Shown: positions 24,596 to 33,280, counted from the stretch's first letter. The stretch is 64,000 nucleotides of DNA from Planctomycetia bacterium (GCA_015075745.1 JABTTW010000001.1:2294001-2358000); one strand, 5' to 3'. Notes: generated from the letters alone by a model not told the origin. Numbers and translations are program-made.

Positions 24596-26980
24596 TCAGA
24601 ACGTCGTGCCGAACGAAAAGCTGAAGATCTGCTCGTCGTCGTCGCTGTCGCTGGAAATCGGGAAGGCAAGGTCAAACGCCAGCGGGATCGGGCCGAAGTA
24701 CTTGATATACACACGAACGCCCGCACCCACCGCCGCCCGCCACGACTGTATACCGAAGTCCTTCTCGACAGTACCCATGTCCAGAAACGTCACGCCGCGA
24801 AGCGTCTCGCCGGCGATGGGGAAAGTGTACTCTGTCGTCGTCGCCAGCATGAAGTCGCCGCCGACGCGGTCATTTCGGATGCCGTCGCGCGGGCTGATCC
24901 CTCGAAACTCAAATCCGCGAATCGAGCCGATGCCGCCGCCGTAAAATCGCTCGAACACCGGTGCGTTGCCGAATATCTGTCCGATGTTCGCGCCGAAGTG
25001 CAGGATGTGCTTGCGATTAAACGTATCCTTGTGCAGCGTGAAGTAGTGATCGTACTCGCCGATGACCTTTGAAAAGGTCCACTCGCCGCCAAAGACGCCC
25101 GCCTGCTCCCACGATCCCTTGAGCCGGGTCCCCTTGCTCGGCAGCCACGCGCTGTCCGTCTTGTCGCGAATCAGCGTGCCCTTAAGTGAAGTCAGCCAGC
25201 CGCTTCCCTCGGCGTCCTGAATGTCCTTGGCCGCGAGGAATTTCACGTCGTCGATGTCGATGTGCTCGAACCGAGTGGCGATCTCCGCTGCCCAGTCCTT
25301 GAGGATGCCCTCGCGAAAACGCTTGTCCAGGCTCTGGTAAAAGCCGATGCGCTGCTCATCGTATTCGTCACGGCCGCGCTCAAAAACATACGCACCCAGG
25401 CCGAGTCCCAGGTCCTTGTCCATCAAATACGGCTCGCGAAAGTCGATCCTCGCGCGATTCAACTCCGTGCCGGGCTCTAGCTGCAACCGAAGCGTTTGCC
25501 CCGCCCCGCGGAACGACTTGCCCTTGAAGAACTCCGAGCCGCCGCGCGGCCAGTCGAACAAATCGAAGTTCCGCTGCTCGATCGAAATCGAACCGACAAG
25601 CCCGCTGTTGCTCGTCACGCCGACGCCGAACAGGATCGTCGTCGTGTCCGCCTCGGTCACATCCACCAGCGCATCGCGAACGCCCGGCGCCTCCCCCTGC
25701 GGCGTTATGGTCGCCTCGGAAAAAAGTCGCGTCTCCTGCAAGCGCTGCTCGGCCGCCTTCGTCTCGACCGTGTTGTACAACTGCTCCGGGAAGAATCGCA
25801 GCTCGCGCCGTACGACCTTGTCCTTCGTCTTCTGATTGCCGCGAATAACGATTCGACCGAAAGTAAATTGCCCCCCCTCGTTGATCGTATAGTTCAGGTT
25901 GACGAACCCCTCTTCCTCATCGAAGACGTGCGTCGTCGTCACCTCGGTATAGATGTAGCCGCTGGTCCCGTAGTGATCGAGAATTCGCTCTCGGTCAGAC
26001 TTCAGCACGTCCGCGTCGATCGGCCTGCCCACGTTCGACGAAATCAACGCCAGCAGCACTTCCTCCGTCGCCACCACATTCCCCGCAAACGTAACCGACT
26101 TGATGATGTGCTGGATGCCCTCGTCGATCTGAAAAATGACCGTCAGGTCCGACTGGTTCTCCGCCAGCTCAATGCGATATCCGACCTGAGCATTCAAATA
26201 CCCCCGATCAATGTAGTATTTCTTCAGCGTCGCCGCGTCGCGACTGGCGGTCTCATCGTCGAATGCCCCCGTCCGAAACAGCCAGATATACGTCGTCGTC
26301 TCGATCTTCGATCGAAGCGTGATGCCGTTGTATGCGTTGTTCCCCTCGAAGAGAATCTTGCGAATCTTGACCCGCGGCCCCTCGGTGATGCGAAACAAGA
26401 CGCGATTCTCGCCCTCGAGAATCTCCTTGTCCGCCTCAACACTGACGTGGTAATAGCCGCCTTCCTTGTACTTCCGCTCGATCGCCTGCTGAGCCTGCGA
26501 AAGCAGATACTCGCTCACCGGCGACCCCGTCGAAAGCTCAATCTCCTTCAGCAGCTCCGAAGTTTTGTACTTCTCATTCCCGACAAAATCGACGCTCGTC
26601 ACGAACGGCCGCTCGTTCAGCACGAAAACAAGAACCAGCTTCCCGTCCTCCTCGCGCGCCTCTGCGTAAGGGTTGCCCTCAAACTTCCCAGTCCCCGCCA
26701 GTCGGGCACAAGCCGACGCGATCTCCTCGCGATTCCAGACGCTCCCCACCGCGATCCGCGCCACACCCTGCAGATAGGCCGCGTCCGTGCTGACCGCCCC
26801 TTCGTAAATAACCTGCTCAATAACCCGGCCCTCGGTCTGGACCGGCTGGCCCACCGGCTGCGCCTCAGGCCCGAGCTGCAACAAACCCATCATCGAGACG
26901 ACCGCGATCGCCGTGCAGACCGCAATCGCCAGCGACCGCGTCCCACCTGAGAGAAGGTTTGTACCGCTCACGCTCGCCAC
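24596..26980 (-). CDS. bamA: Outer membrane protein assembly factor BamA (Omp85 family)
   Basis: This 794-residue Omp85 protein inserts beta-barrels into the outer membrane. A signal-like hydrophobic stretch lies near residues 15-35. Five POTRA domains can be recognised by repeating strand motifs such as 'VTSVDFVGNEKYKTSELLKE', 'RKILFEGNNAYNGITLRSKI', 'IKSVTFAGNVVATEEVLLAL' and 'FGRIVIRGNQKTKDKVVRRE'. The C-terminal barrel includes the 'IRGFEFRGISP' segment (VRGF/Y motif) and ends in Phe ('FSFGTTF'), as outer membrane proteins do. The start used is a GTG at 26980. Its presence argues for a diderm envelope. The MacB-like genes lie 164 bases downstream. Confidence 0.92.
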   Translation of the reverse strand: MASVSGTNLLSGGTRSLAIAVCTAIAVVSMMGLLQLGPEAQPVGQPVQTEGRVIEQVIYEGAVSTDAAYLQGVARIAVGSVWNREEIASACARLAGTGKFEGNPYAEAREEDGKLVLVFVLNERPFVTSVDFVGNEKYKTSELLKEIELSTGSPVSEYLLSQAQQAIERKYKEGGYYHVSVEADKEILEGENRVLFRITEGPRVKIRKILFEGNNAYNGITLRSKIETTTYIWLFRTGAFDDETASRDAATLKKYYIDRGYLNAQVGYRIELAENQSDLTVIFQIDEGIQHIIKSVTFAGNVVATEEVLLALISSNVGRPIDADVLKSDRERILDHYGTSGYIYTEVTTTHVFDEEEGFVNLNYTINEGGQFTFGRIVIRGNQKTKDKVVRRELRFFPEQLYNTVETKAAEQRLQETRLFSEATITPQGEAPGVRDALVDVTEADTTTILFGVGVTSNSGLVGSISIEQRNFDLFDWPRGGSEFFKGKSFRGAGQTLRLQLEPGTELNRARIDFREPYLMDKDLGLGLGAYVFERGRDEYDEQRIGFYQSLDKRFREGILKDWAAEIATRFEHIDIDDVKFLAAKDIQDAEGSGWLTSLKGTLIRDKTDSAWLPSKGTRLKGSWEQAGVFGGEWTFSKVIGEYDHYFTLHKDTFNRKHILHFGANIGQIFGNAPVFERFYGGGIGSIRGFEFRGISPRDGIRNDRVGGDFMLATTTEYTFPIAGETLRGVTFLDMGTVEKDFGIQSWRAAVGAGVRVYIKYFGPIPLAFDLAFPISSDSDDDEQIFSFSFGTTF

Positions 26981-27284
26981 CCGAGCCCCTTTGCTCAGCG
27001 ATAGTTAATGCTGGTCAAGCATGCCGCGACACAAGCCCAATATGCCTGTGGAACCCAAGAGAGCAGGACCTGACCAACGCCGATCGTTCGACCGCGCCAC
27101 GGCCGCGTTCGTCGCGGAATATAACCTCCGATTGCGCAGGCGGAAAGGAGGCCAAACGTACGATTTCAACCCCGATTTGACCGTCGCCTCGGCCCACCGG
27201 CCAGTGTCCGGCCACTATAATCCAGCCCATCGCCGGAACGTCCCCCGGCAACCAACCCCGCCCGGCGACATCCCGGAGGACGCC
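26981..27284. other. Divergent spacer between bamA and fxsA
   Basis: About 300 bases without a credible gene; an in-frame extension of the fxsA reading frame covers it but has no conserved sequence. A TATAAT hexamer at 27216-27221 lies 64 bases before the fxsA GTG and could be its -10 box, but no -35 at proper distance was found. No promoter for bamA was recognised. Confidence 0.4.
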
Positions 27285-27794
27285 GTGTTCCGCATTCTCT
27301 TCCTTGCCTTCATCGTCGTGCCCCTCCTCGACCTCTTCGTCCTGCTCAAAATCGGGGGCCTCCTGGGCTTCTGGCCCACCGTCGGCCTCGTCCTCCTGTC
27401 CGGTGCCGTCGGCGCAGCGCTTGCCCGCTGGCAGGGCCTTAGCACCATCGCGAAAATTCAGTCCGAACTCACCGCCGGCCGCCTCCCCGCTGCCGAGCTC
27501 GCCGACGGCGCCATGATCCTCGTCGCCGCCGCCCTCCTCCTCACCCCCGGCTTCCTCACCGACTGCTTCGGAATCCTCCTGCTGATCCCGCCCGCCCGGC
27601 GCCTCCTCGCGACGATCCTCACCAGATACTTTCGAACCCGAATCGTCGTCTCCCACGTCTCATTCAACTCAGCCGGCCCAAATGTCACCACCGTCGGCGC
27701 CATGCCCGACATCTTCGAAGTCGGCGCCGAATCACCCGGAAAGATAAAGTACGTCAAAAACGAAGCCCCCGACGGCCGCCCCGGCAGCGAATAG
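27285..27794 (+). CDS. fxsA: FxsA-family membrane protein
   Basis: This 169-residue protein belongs to the FxsA family of small inner-membrane proteins; E. coli FxsA is known for suppressing phage T7 exclusion by F, and the general function is unknown. Visible are 'LFLAFIVVPLLDLFVLLKIG', 'PTVGLVLLSGAVGAALARWQG' and 'LLLTPGFLTDCFGILLLIPP', the conserved core ending in the PGFxTD motif. The GTG at 27285 is chosen because GGAGGA lies four bases before it and the family begins with this hydrophobic helix. The C-terminal ~45 residues are polar. Confidence 0.88.
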   Translation: MFRILFLAFIVVPLLDLFVLLKIGGLLGFWPTVGLVLLSGAVGAALARWQGLSTIAKIQSELTAGRLPAAELADGAMILVAAALLLTPGFLTDCFGILLLIPPARRLLATILTRYFRTRIVVSHVSFNSAGPNVTTVGAMPDIFEVGAESPGKIKYVKNEAPDGRPGSE

Positions 27795-27916
27795 TTCGGT
27801 ATTCAACAAGAGAATGGATCGCGTATTCTATTCTCGTCGACGCGCGCCGCCGCCCATTTAGCCGCCGCTCTTGAGCGGCACATCTCGCCCAAGAAAACTC
27901 TCGGAGCAACAAGCCC

Positions 27917-28276
27917 ATGCAAAAAACCAACCTCGCCGAAAAGCTCACCCGAATCCGCGACTGCTGGTCCCCGCACATCGTCGGCGAACTCAACGGCCAG
28001 CACGTCAAGCTCGCCAAGCTCCACGGCGAATTCGTCTGGCACCACCACGAGCACGAGGACGAGCTCTTCCTCGTCATCAAGGGCCGCCTCCGCATGGAGC
28101 TCGAGGGCAGCGACATCACGCTCGAAGAAGGCGAGTTCCTCATCGTCCCCGCCGGAGTCGAACACCGCCCCGTCGCCGAAGATGAGTGCCACGTCCTGCT
28201 CTTCGAGCCCGCCGGCACCCTCAACACCGGCAACGTCACCAACGACCGAACCGTGCCGAACCCGAAATCCATCTAG
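27917..28276 (+). CDS. Cupin-domain protein whose stop codon is the IS target site
   Basis: This 119-residue single-domain cupin has the metal-binding motif 1 'WHHHEHEDELFLVIKGRL' (His, His, Glu) and motif 2 'GEFLIVPAGVEHRPVA' with the fourth ligand His. It resembles small conserved cupins of the mannose-6-phosphate isomerase-like group; substrate unknown. The last codons read ATC TAG, and the CTAG tetranucleotide containing the stop is duplicated by the IS1380-family element that follows. The protein is therefore intact, but its original 3' untranslated region is displaced by about 1.6 kb. Confidence 0.9.
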   Translation: MQKTNLAEKLTRIRDCWSPHIVGELNGQHVKLAKLHGEFVWHHHEHEDELFLVIKGRLRMELEGSDITLEEGEFLIVPAGVEHRPVAEDECHVLLFEPAGTLNTGNVTNDRTVPNPKSI

Positions 28277-28293
28277 CCCGCATATTTCATCAG
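28273..28293. repeat. Left end of the IS1380-family element: target duplication plus terminal inverted repeat
   Basis: CTAG at 28273-28276 is the target duplication, followed by the 17-base terminal repeat CCCGCATATTTCATCAG (28277-28293). It matches the right terminus (reverse complement of 29851-29867) with one mismatch. Confidence 0.85.
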
Positions 28294-29867
28294 TGATCTT
28301 CGAATGGTGATGGACGGAGTTTTTCGGCTTTGTGCGTGAGCGGAGGGATGAAGGTGGAGGTTGGGGCGCGCAGAGCCCCCTTACCCCCAAGCGGTGATCA
28401 GGTTGTTTTTCGGGTCATGATGGGGCGGGCGGGATCAGGCGGAGTCGTGGAACCAGGGATCGCCACAGGTCCTGCAGGGGGCAGCTGCTCGACAGTCGCA
28501 GTACGACGCGGCGCACGGAGACGACCACCCGCGCGGCGACCTTGAAGAGTTTCAGGCGAATGGTGTTCACCTGGGCCTCGGCCAGTTCGGTGCCGGCCAG
28601 GGCCGTGCGGCGCAGCGTTTCCACCAGGACGTAGGCCGCCGAGGACAACAGCAGCCGGAACTGATTGGCCAGGAAGGCGTGGCAACTGGTGCGATCGGCG
28701 AAGAGCCCGAGCTGCTGCTCCTTGATGCGGTTCTCCATGTCGCCGCGGGCCGTGTACAGACCGTCGTAGATATCGTTCGGCGTGCGGTCGGTCAGGTTGG
28801 TCACCACGAATCGAACGTTGGGCCCCTGAACCAGCCGCTCGGCCTTGACGATCACGCGGCGCGGGCGATCCCAGGTCTGCGCCGCGTACTCGATCTCGTG
28901 GAAGTTCCGCACCTTCTGCTGCGTGGTGGCGAACTGGGCCTCGGCCGCCTGCATGAAGGACTCGGCCGCTTTCTCCAGGACGGTGTTGCGGGCCAGGCCC
29001 AGCACGTACTTGACGCCGTGCCGGTCGCACCATTTCATCATTCGCCGGCGGCAGAAGCCGGAATCCCCGCGGACGATGATCCGCACCCCGGGCCACGCCT
29101 GTCGCAAGCGCTGCACCAGCAGCTTCAGGATGGGCCAGGCGTGATGGGCCCCGTCGATGTTGCTGGGCCGCAGGTAGGAGACCAGCAGCCGCGAGCCGCA
29201 GAACACATACAGCGGTAGGAAGCAGTGGTGGTCGTAATAGCCGTGGAAGAAGCGGCCTTCCTGGTTGCCGTGGATCGGATCGTCGGTCGCGTCGAAGTCG
29301 AGGATCAATTCCTCCGGCGGCGATTCATAGGACGCGATGAACTGCTCCACCAGCACACGCGACATTCGTGCCAGGTCGCCGCGCGTGACGCGGTTCTCCA
29401 GCCGGCACAAGGTCGGACTGCTGGCCAGCGGCTCATCCGCGCTCGGCGGCCGCCCGGTCAGGACCGCCAGCACGGGATCGCTCCGCAGGGCTTGATGGTC
29501 GTTGAGATCTTCGTAGCCCATCGCAATGGCAAAGATGCGCTGGGCCAGCATGACCCGCTGGTCATGTTGAATTCGGGCCGGATCACGCGGGTCGTTGATG
29601 ACCCCGGCCAGTTGATCGACCAGGCCCAGACGCCGCTCGACCTCCCGAAGCAGCAGACCCCCGGCGTCTGAGGTGAGCGTTCCGCCTGTGAAATCGGCCA
29701 CGATTTTCTTGCGGCCGAGACTGGAAAAGAACATCGGTTTGCTGTTACAGTCTGTCACGAAAAAGCCTCCCTGCCTATGGACCGGAATGTTCTTACGAAA
29801 CCCCAGTCTACAAGGCTTCGAGGCTTTTTCTATTCCTATTCAACGCCGACCTGATGAAATATTCGGG
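28277..29867 (-). mobile_element. Complete IS1380-family insertion sequence (1,591 bp)
   Basis: The element contains one transposase gene on the minus strand and is bounded by 17-base inverted repeats with one mismatch. Both sides are flanked by CTAG (28273-28276 and 29868-29871), consistent with the 4-5 bp duplications known for IS1380. Gene and ends are intact, so it may be active or only recently inserted. Inside, 28294-28414 and 29759-29850 are noncoding flanks of the transposase. Confidence 0.9.
28415..29758 (-). CDS. IS1380-family transposase (DDE)
   Basis: This 447-residue transposase catalyses cut-and-paste movement of the element. The N-terminal 'VADFTGGTLTSDAGGLLLRE' motif is typical of IS1380. 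The DDE triad is visible: Asp in 'LILDFDATDDPIHG', Asp in 'IIVRGDSGFCRR' and Glu at about residue 342 in 'RGDMENRIKEQQLG', the last in the YREK-like context of IS4-related transposases. It starts with GTG after a GGGAGG sequence. There is no frameshift or stop, so it should be functional. Confidence 0.93.
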   Translation of the reverse strand: MTDCNSKPMFFSSLGRKKIVADFTGGTLTSDAGGLLLREVERRLGLVDQLAGVINDPRDPARIQHDQRVMLAQRIFAIAMGYEDLNDHQALRSDPVLAVLTGRPPSADEPLASSPTLCRLENRVTRGDLARMSRVLVEQFIASYESPPEELILDFDATDDPIHGNQEGRFFHGYYDHHCFLPLYVFCGSRLLVSYLRPSNIDGAHHAWPILKLLVQRLRQAWPGVRIIVRGDSGFCRRRMMKWCDRHGVKYVLGLARNTVLEKAAESFMQAAEAQFATTQQKVRNFHEIEYAAQTWDRPRRVIVKAERLVQGPNVRFVVTNLTDRTPNDIYDGLYTARGDMENRIKEQQLGLFADRTSCHAFLANQFRLLLSSAAYVLVETLRRTALAGTELAEAQVNTIRLKLFKVAARVVVSVRRVVLRLSSSCPLQDLWRSLVPRLRLIPPAPS

Positions 29868-29871
29868 CTAG
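29851..29871. repeat. Right end of the IS1380-family element: terminal inverted repeat plus target duplication
   Basis: CTGATGAAATATTCGGG (29851-29867) is the right inverted repeat and CTAG (29868-29871) the second copy of the target site. Sequence outside continues as the former 3' flank of the cupin gene. Confidence 0.85.
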
Positions 29872-29930
29872 CCCGCCGCACCCCCCGAATAAACACTAGC
29901 GAACGATCTCGCATCTGAGTATTCCGGCGC

Positions 29931-29984
29931 AAAAAAATTCCCAGAGGCTGATCGAAGGAGGGTACCTTCGAGCAAACCTCTGGG
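29931..29984 (-). terminator. Two-tier hairpin with T-run, minus-strand terminator candidate
   Basis: Outer arms CCCAGAGG (29940-29947) and CCTCTGGG (29977-29984) and inner arms TCGAAGG (29952-29958) and CCTTCGA (29965-29971) are perfect complements. On the minus strand the structure is followed by AA and seven T residues (A-run 29931-29937). It would end a leftward transcript from the phoH upstream region; no gene of that kind is known, so a small RNA is possible. Confidence 0.65.
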
Positions 29985-29991
29985 GAGCCGA

Positions 29992-30007
29992 CAGGGGGTG
30001 CCCCCTG
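29992..30007. repeat. Perfect GC palindrome CAGGGGG-TG-CCCCCTG
   Basis: Seven-base arms separated by two bases, 7 bases beyond the two-tier hairpin. It may be part of the same structured RNA or a protein-binding site; which cannot be told from the sequence. Confidence 0.5.
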
Positions 30008-30434
30008 CGGAGGAAGGTCTATCTGGTCACGGAATCTGCCCGATCCCGGCCGACGCACCCATTTACAAGGCAAAATGCGTGCCACGCCGCAACCGCTTTC
30101 CTATTCGGCAGCCGCTTTCCCCCGGGTCCCACGACGCCTGACCCGCGTCCTGACCCTACCAATAATAGGTTTGCCCGACGTGAATTCTCCAACAAACTCA
30201 GGCAAATTCAGCGAATTATCCCGATCCGCCCCCGATCCCCGACACCCCCGCGAAAAAACTCACCGACCTCATGATTCCGGCGCCCAAATGGTTTTATCCA
30301 CAGCCCCCGAAGGCTCATCCTTTGTGCCTTTTGCCCCGCCCAACGTGCAGATTGGCACAGCCTCACCCGCCTCTCAAACGCCCCGCCCGGCCCCATGCGC
30401 CGCCCGCCATGCCTCCCGTTATAGTAATCCCGCC

Positions 30435-31739
30435 ATGCGCAAGCACTACATCATCGACACCAACATCCTCCTCCACGACCCCAACTCCGTCCTCCAGTTC
30501 GCCGACAACGACGTCATCATCCCCATCGAAGTCATCATCGAGATCGACCGCTTCAAACACGAGATCACCAGCCGCGGCCAGAACGCCCGCGAGGTCTCAC
30601 GCATTCTTGATCAACTCCGCCAGTCGCAAAGCCTCGCCAAAGGCGTTCAGCTTCCTTCCGGCGGCACCCTCCGCGTCCACTGCGGCCACGACCACGGCGC
30701 CTCGCCCAAGAATGCCTACGCCGACGCTGAAATCCTCCGCATCGCCCGCGAGATTCAGGACGCCGACCCCAACCGCCCCGTCGTCATCGTCACCAAGGAC
30801 ATCAATCTCCGCATCCGCGCCGACGCCCTCGGCCTGCTCGCCGAAGACTACACCACCGACCGCGTCGGCCTCAAAGACCTCTACACCGGCCGCATCGAAG
30901 TCGTCGAGTCCGGCGAGTTCGTCCAGGAGTTCGCCCGCGCCGGCCTGGCCCCCATCCCGCCGGGCCTCAGTCGATATCCCAACGAATACGTCCTGCTCAA
31001 GAGCAACAACGGAACCAGCATGTCGCTGCTCAGCCGCATCGACGCAGGCTGCGAAAACCTGGTCCGCATCATCGACCCCAAGAAACCCATCTGCGGCATC
31101 CGCCCGCGCAACAAAGAGCAGTACTTCGCATTCGACGCCCTCCTCAACGACGCCATCAAGCTCGTCACCATCATGGGCAAAGCAGGCACCGGAAAAACCC
31201 TCCTCGCCATGGCCGCCGGTCTCCATCAGGTGCTGCACATGAAGTCTTATCGCGGCCTGCTGGTGACACGACCCATGACACCCGTCGGCAAGTCGATGGG
31301 GGCCCTGCCCGGCACCATCGAAGAAAAGCTGGCCCCCTGGCTCAAGCCCATCAGCGACACCCTGGAAACGCTTATCGACGCCGCCGGCGCCATCGCCGGC
31401 CGCAAGGACGCGCGCGAACTCTGGGCAAACGGAACCGTCGACGTCCAGCCGCTCTCCTACATTCGCGGCCGCAGCATCCCCAAACAGTTCCTCATCGTCG
31501 ACGAAGCCCAGAATCTCACCCCGCTGGAAGTAAAGACCATCATCACCCGCGTCGGCGACGGAACAAAGGTTGTCATGACCGGCGATGCCTACCAGATCGA
31601 CAATCCCTACGTGGACAGCTCCAGCAACGGCTTCAACTACGTGGTGGACCGCTTCCGCGCCGAGCCTCTTGCGGCGCACATCGAATTGTCAAAGGGCGAA
31701 AGAAGCCCGCTTGCAGAACTCGCCGCGAATCTGCTCTAA
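30435..31739 (+). CDS. phoH: PIN-PhoH family ATPase (YlaK-like)
   Basis: This 434-residue protein joins an N-terminal PIN ribonuclease domain (residues ~1-150; acidic residues in 'YIIDTNILLHDP', 'EVIIEIDRFK' and 'VIVTKDINLRIRA') to a C-terminal PhoH ATPase domain with Walker A 'MGKAGTGKTLLAMAAG' and Walker B 'QFLIVDEAQNLTP'. PIN-PhoH proteins (PhoH2) are known RNA helicase/RNase proteins in some bacteria. The ATG at 30435 fits the start of the PIN domain. A TATAGT box lies about 10 bases upstream of the ATG, so the transcript may have almost no leader. The Nudix gene follows after 31 bases. Confidence 0.92.
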   Translation: MRKHYIIDTNILLHDPNSVLQFADNDVIIPIEVIIEIDRFKHEITSRGQNAREVSRILDQLRQSQSLAKGVQLPSGGTLRVHCGHDHGASPKNAYADAEILRIAREIQDADPNRPVVIVTKDINLRIRADALGLLAEDYTTDRVGLKDLYTGRIEVVESGEFVQEFARAGLAPIPPGLSRYPNEYVLLKSNNGTSMSLLSRIDAGCENLVRIIDPKKPICGIRPRNKEQYFAFDALLNDAIKLVTIMGKAGTGKTLLAMAAGLHQVLHMKSYRGLLVTRPMTPVGKSMGALPGTIEEKLAPWLKPISDTLETLIDAAGAIAGRKDARELWANGTVDVQPLSYIRGRSIPKQFLIVDEAQNLTPLEVKTIITRVGDGTKVVMTGDAYQIDNPYVDSSSNGFNYVVDRFRAEPLAAHIELSKGERSPLAELAANLL

Positions 31740-31770
31740 ATGAGCTGGTGCGGTGCGTGCGGAGAGATAA

Positions 31771-32178
31771 ATGAAGTTCGAGCGCTCCACGAATAACCCC
31801 ATGCATGGCGTTCTCGGCATCATCCAGCATGAAGACTGCCTGTTGATGATCCAGCGCTCGGCCAACGTCCGCGCCCCGCTTGCATGGTGCTTCCCCGGCG
31901 GCCAGATTGAAAAGGGTGAATCCCAGGAAGAAGCCCTCATCCGCGAGATGCGCGAAGAAATCCTCGTCGAAGTCACGCCCGGCAAGCTGCTCATGACCCA
32001 AACCAAGTACAACGGCGCCTTGATCCTCCACTGCTGGTCAGCGAAGATTCAGACCGGTCAACCGATGCCCAATCCCCGCGAAATCGCCGAGATTCGATGG
32101 TTGAAGCCCGCGCAGGTAAGGGCCCTCCAGGGCGTCCTCCCGGGAACCACCGATATCCTCGATGCGATCGGGTTATGA
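31771..32178 (+). CDS. Nudix hydrolase
   Basis: This 135-residue pyrophosphohydrolase has a complete Nudix box: 'GGQIEKGESQEEALIREM' followed by 'REEI', with all the metal-binding Glu residues. Substrate is not predictable from the box. The likely role is removing damaged or signalling nucleotides. The start has no strong ribosome-binding site. The last six bases overlap the 3' end of the convergent HDOD gene. Confidence 0.9.
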   Translation: MKFERSTNNPMHGVLGIIQHEDCLLMIQRSANVRAPLAWCFPGGQIEKGESQEEALIREMREEILVEVTPGKLLMTQTKYNGALILHCWSAKIQTGQPMPNPREIAEIRWLKPAQVRALQGVLPGTTDILDAIGL

Positions 32179-33240
32179 CCGAATGGTTGAGAAGAGACCG
32201 CTCAATGAGCGCTGAGGCGGATAGCTGCGATCCGCCTGCGGAGCCTCGGGAGTTTGCTTCGTATCATCCGACGCCCGAATGGCGCACGGCCGCGCGACGC
32301 CCAGCGCATCAGCCGCCGGAGCAAACAACTCCGCCCCCGACTGCGCCGGCGCGATGATCGGCTCAAACAGCCCGACGACATCCTCATACTCATCAAGCGC
32401 CTGTTGAAGCAGTTGCGCCGTCTGATCCTCGGAAACGTCGAAACACTTCGAGAAGATTTTCGAAACCGACGGTGCACTCGATTCGACTTCGCCCTCCGCG
32501 CCAAGCGGCAGCGTGCCGATCAGATAGCCGATCTGCCACAGCCGCACACCAAGGTCGTTTGACGTAGAAATCGGCGGATTCGTGTGATGACGCCCGATCG
32601 CATCCGTCACAAACGACGGCAGCCCCCAGCCGCTCAACACTTCCAGCCCCAGATGAATGTGATTCCGATTGAAGGCCTGCCACTCCAGCAGCGCAAGCCG
32701 TATCGACGAGCCGCTGCTCCGCTCGACCATATCGAGATAGCTCTCCGGTCGCGCCGCCGCAAAGAAAACCGTCCCAATGTCCTGCATCGCCGTCGCAATA
32801 AAAGCCGGCCCCGCCAGCCGCGCATCGCAATGCATCGCCAGCGCCCGAGCCAGTGCCCCACGAGCCATCGCCGTGTACCAAAGCCGATCGAATCCTGCGA
32901 CGTGTCCGACAATCGGACTCAGCGCCCGCCCCATCGCAAACGCCAGCGCCAGCGCCTTCGTGCGATCGTTGCCCATGCGCACCGTGGCGGAATCAATGTT
33001 CATCGCGGCAATGCCCGCACCGTACTGAATCGTGTTGGCCACCGTCATGAATCGCGCCGCAAGCGTCTCGTCGCGGGCAATAACTTCGGCCGTCGCAGCG
33101 GGACCGCAAAGCGGCTCCTGGTAAAACCGATGCGCCATCGTGGATATTCGCGCACGCCCCAGCATCAGGGCCTGCGAAATCAACTCGTTAATGGATCGAT
33201 CCGTCGAACTGACGGCAGAAAGCGTTGTGCTCTGATACAT
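32173..33240 (-). CDS. HDOD-domain signalling protein
   Basis: This 355-residue protein has an HDOD domain (residues ~25-230), a catalytically degenerate HD-related fold used in signal transduction. Typical stretches are 'ISTMAHRFYQEPLCGPAA', 'VIARDETLAARFMTVANT', 'INIDS'-like 'MNIDSATVRMGNDRTKALAL' and 'GLEVLSGWGLPSFVTDAIGR' before 'HHTNP'. The C-terminal ~130 residues are helix-rich and end in a polar tail. The ATG at 33240 follows an AGGAG sequence. It lies 40 bases after the HTH-REC regulator gene, so both probably act in one pathway. Confidence 0.82.
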   Translation of the reverse strand: MYQSTTLSAVSSTDRSINELISQALMLGRARISTMAHRFYQEPLCGPAATAEVIARDETLAARFMTVANTIQYGAGIAAMNIDSATVRMGNDRTKALALAFAMGRALSPIVGHVAGFDRLWYTAMARGALARALAMHCDARLAGPAFIATAMQDIGTVFFAAARPESYLDMVERSSGSSIRLALLEWQAFNRNHIHLGLEVLSGWGLPSFVTDAIGRHHTNPPISTSNDLGVRLWQIGYLIGTLPLGAEGEVESSAPSVSKIFSKCFDVSEDQTAQLLQQALDEYEDVVGLFEPIIAPAQSGAELFAPAADALGVARPCAIRASDDTKQTPEAPQADRSYPPQRSLSGLFSTIRS

Positions 33241-33280
33241 GCTTGCGCACTCCTGTTGCGTGCAGCCCCACAGGGCCGAC

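Larger units (their letters stand above)
29872..30434. other. Gene-free, structured intergenic region between the IS and phoH
   Basis: No protein-like frame was accepted; the frame extending phoH upstream lacks conserved sequence. The left part carries two strong hairpins with a minus-strand T-run (entries below). On the minus strand TTGGAG and TATTAT are separated by 19 bases near 30155-30190, a possible promoter for a transcript of about 200 bases ending at the terminator. The right part contains TATAGT about 10 bases before the phoH ATG. Confidence 0.45.

Noticed and set aside
25496-26950. 484-codon open frame on the plus strand
   Set aside because: It is antisense to the bamA POTRA region and has no conserved features.
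27216-27221. Confident promoter for fxsA at the perfect TATAAT
   Set aside because: No -35 element at 16-18 bases; kept only as a note in the spacer.
29931-30120. RNase P, SRP, tmRNA or 6S RNA at the double hairpin
   Set aside because: None of the conserved core sequences I know for these RNAs (for example GGAAGGAAGCAGCC of SRP or the tmRNA ends) is present on either strand.
30075-30434. 120-codon N-terminal extension of PhoH
   Set aside because: Extension is Pro/Ala-rich and unconserved; the PIN domain begins exactly at the ATG at 30435.
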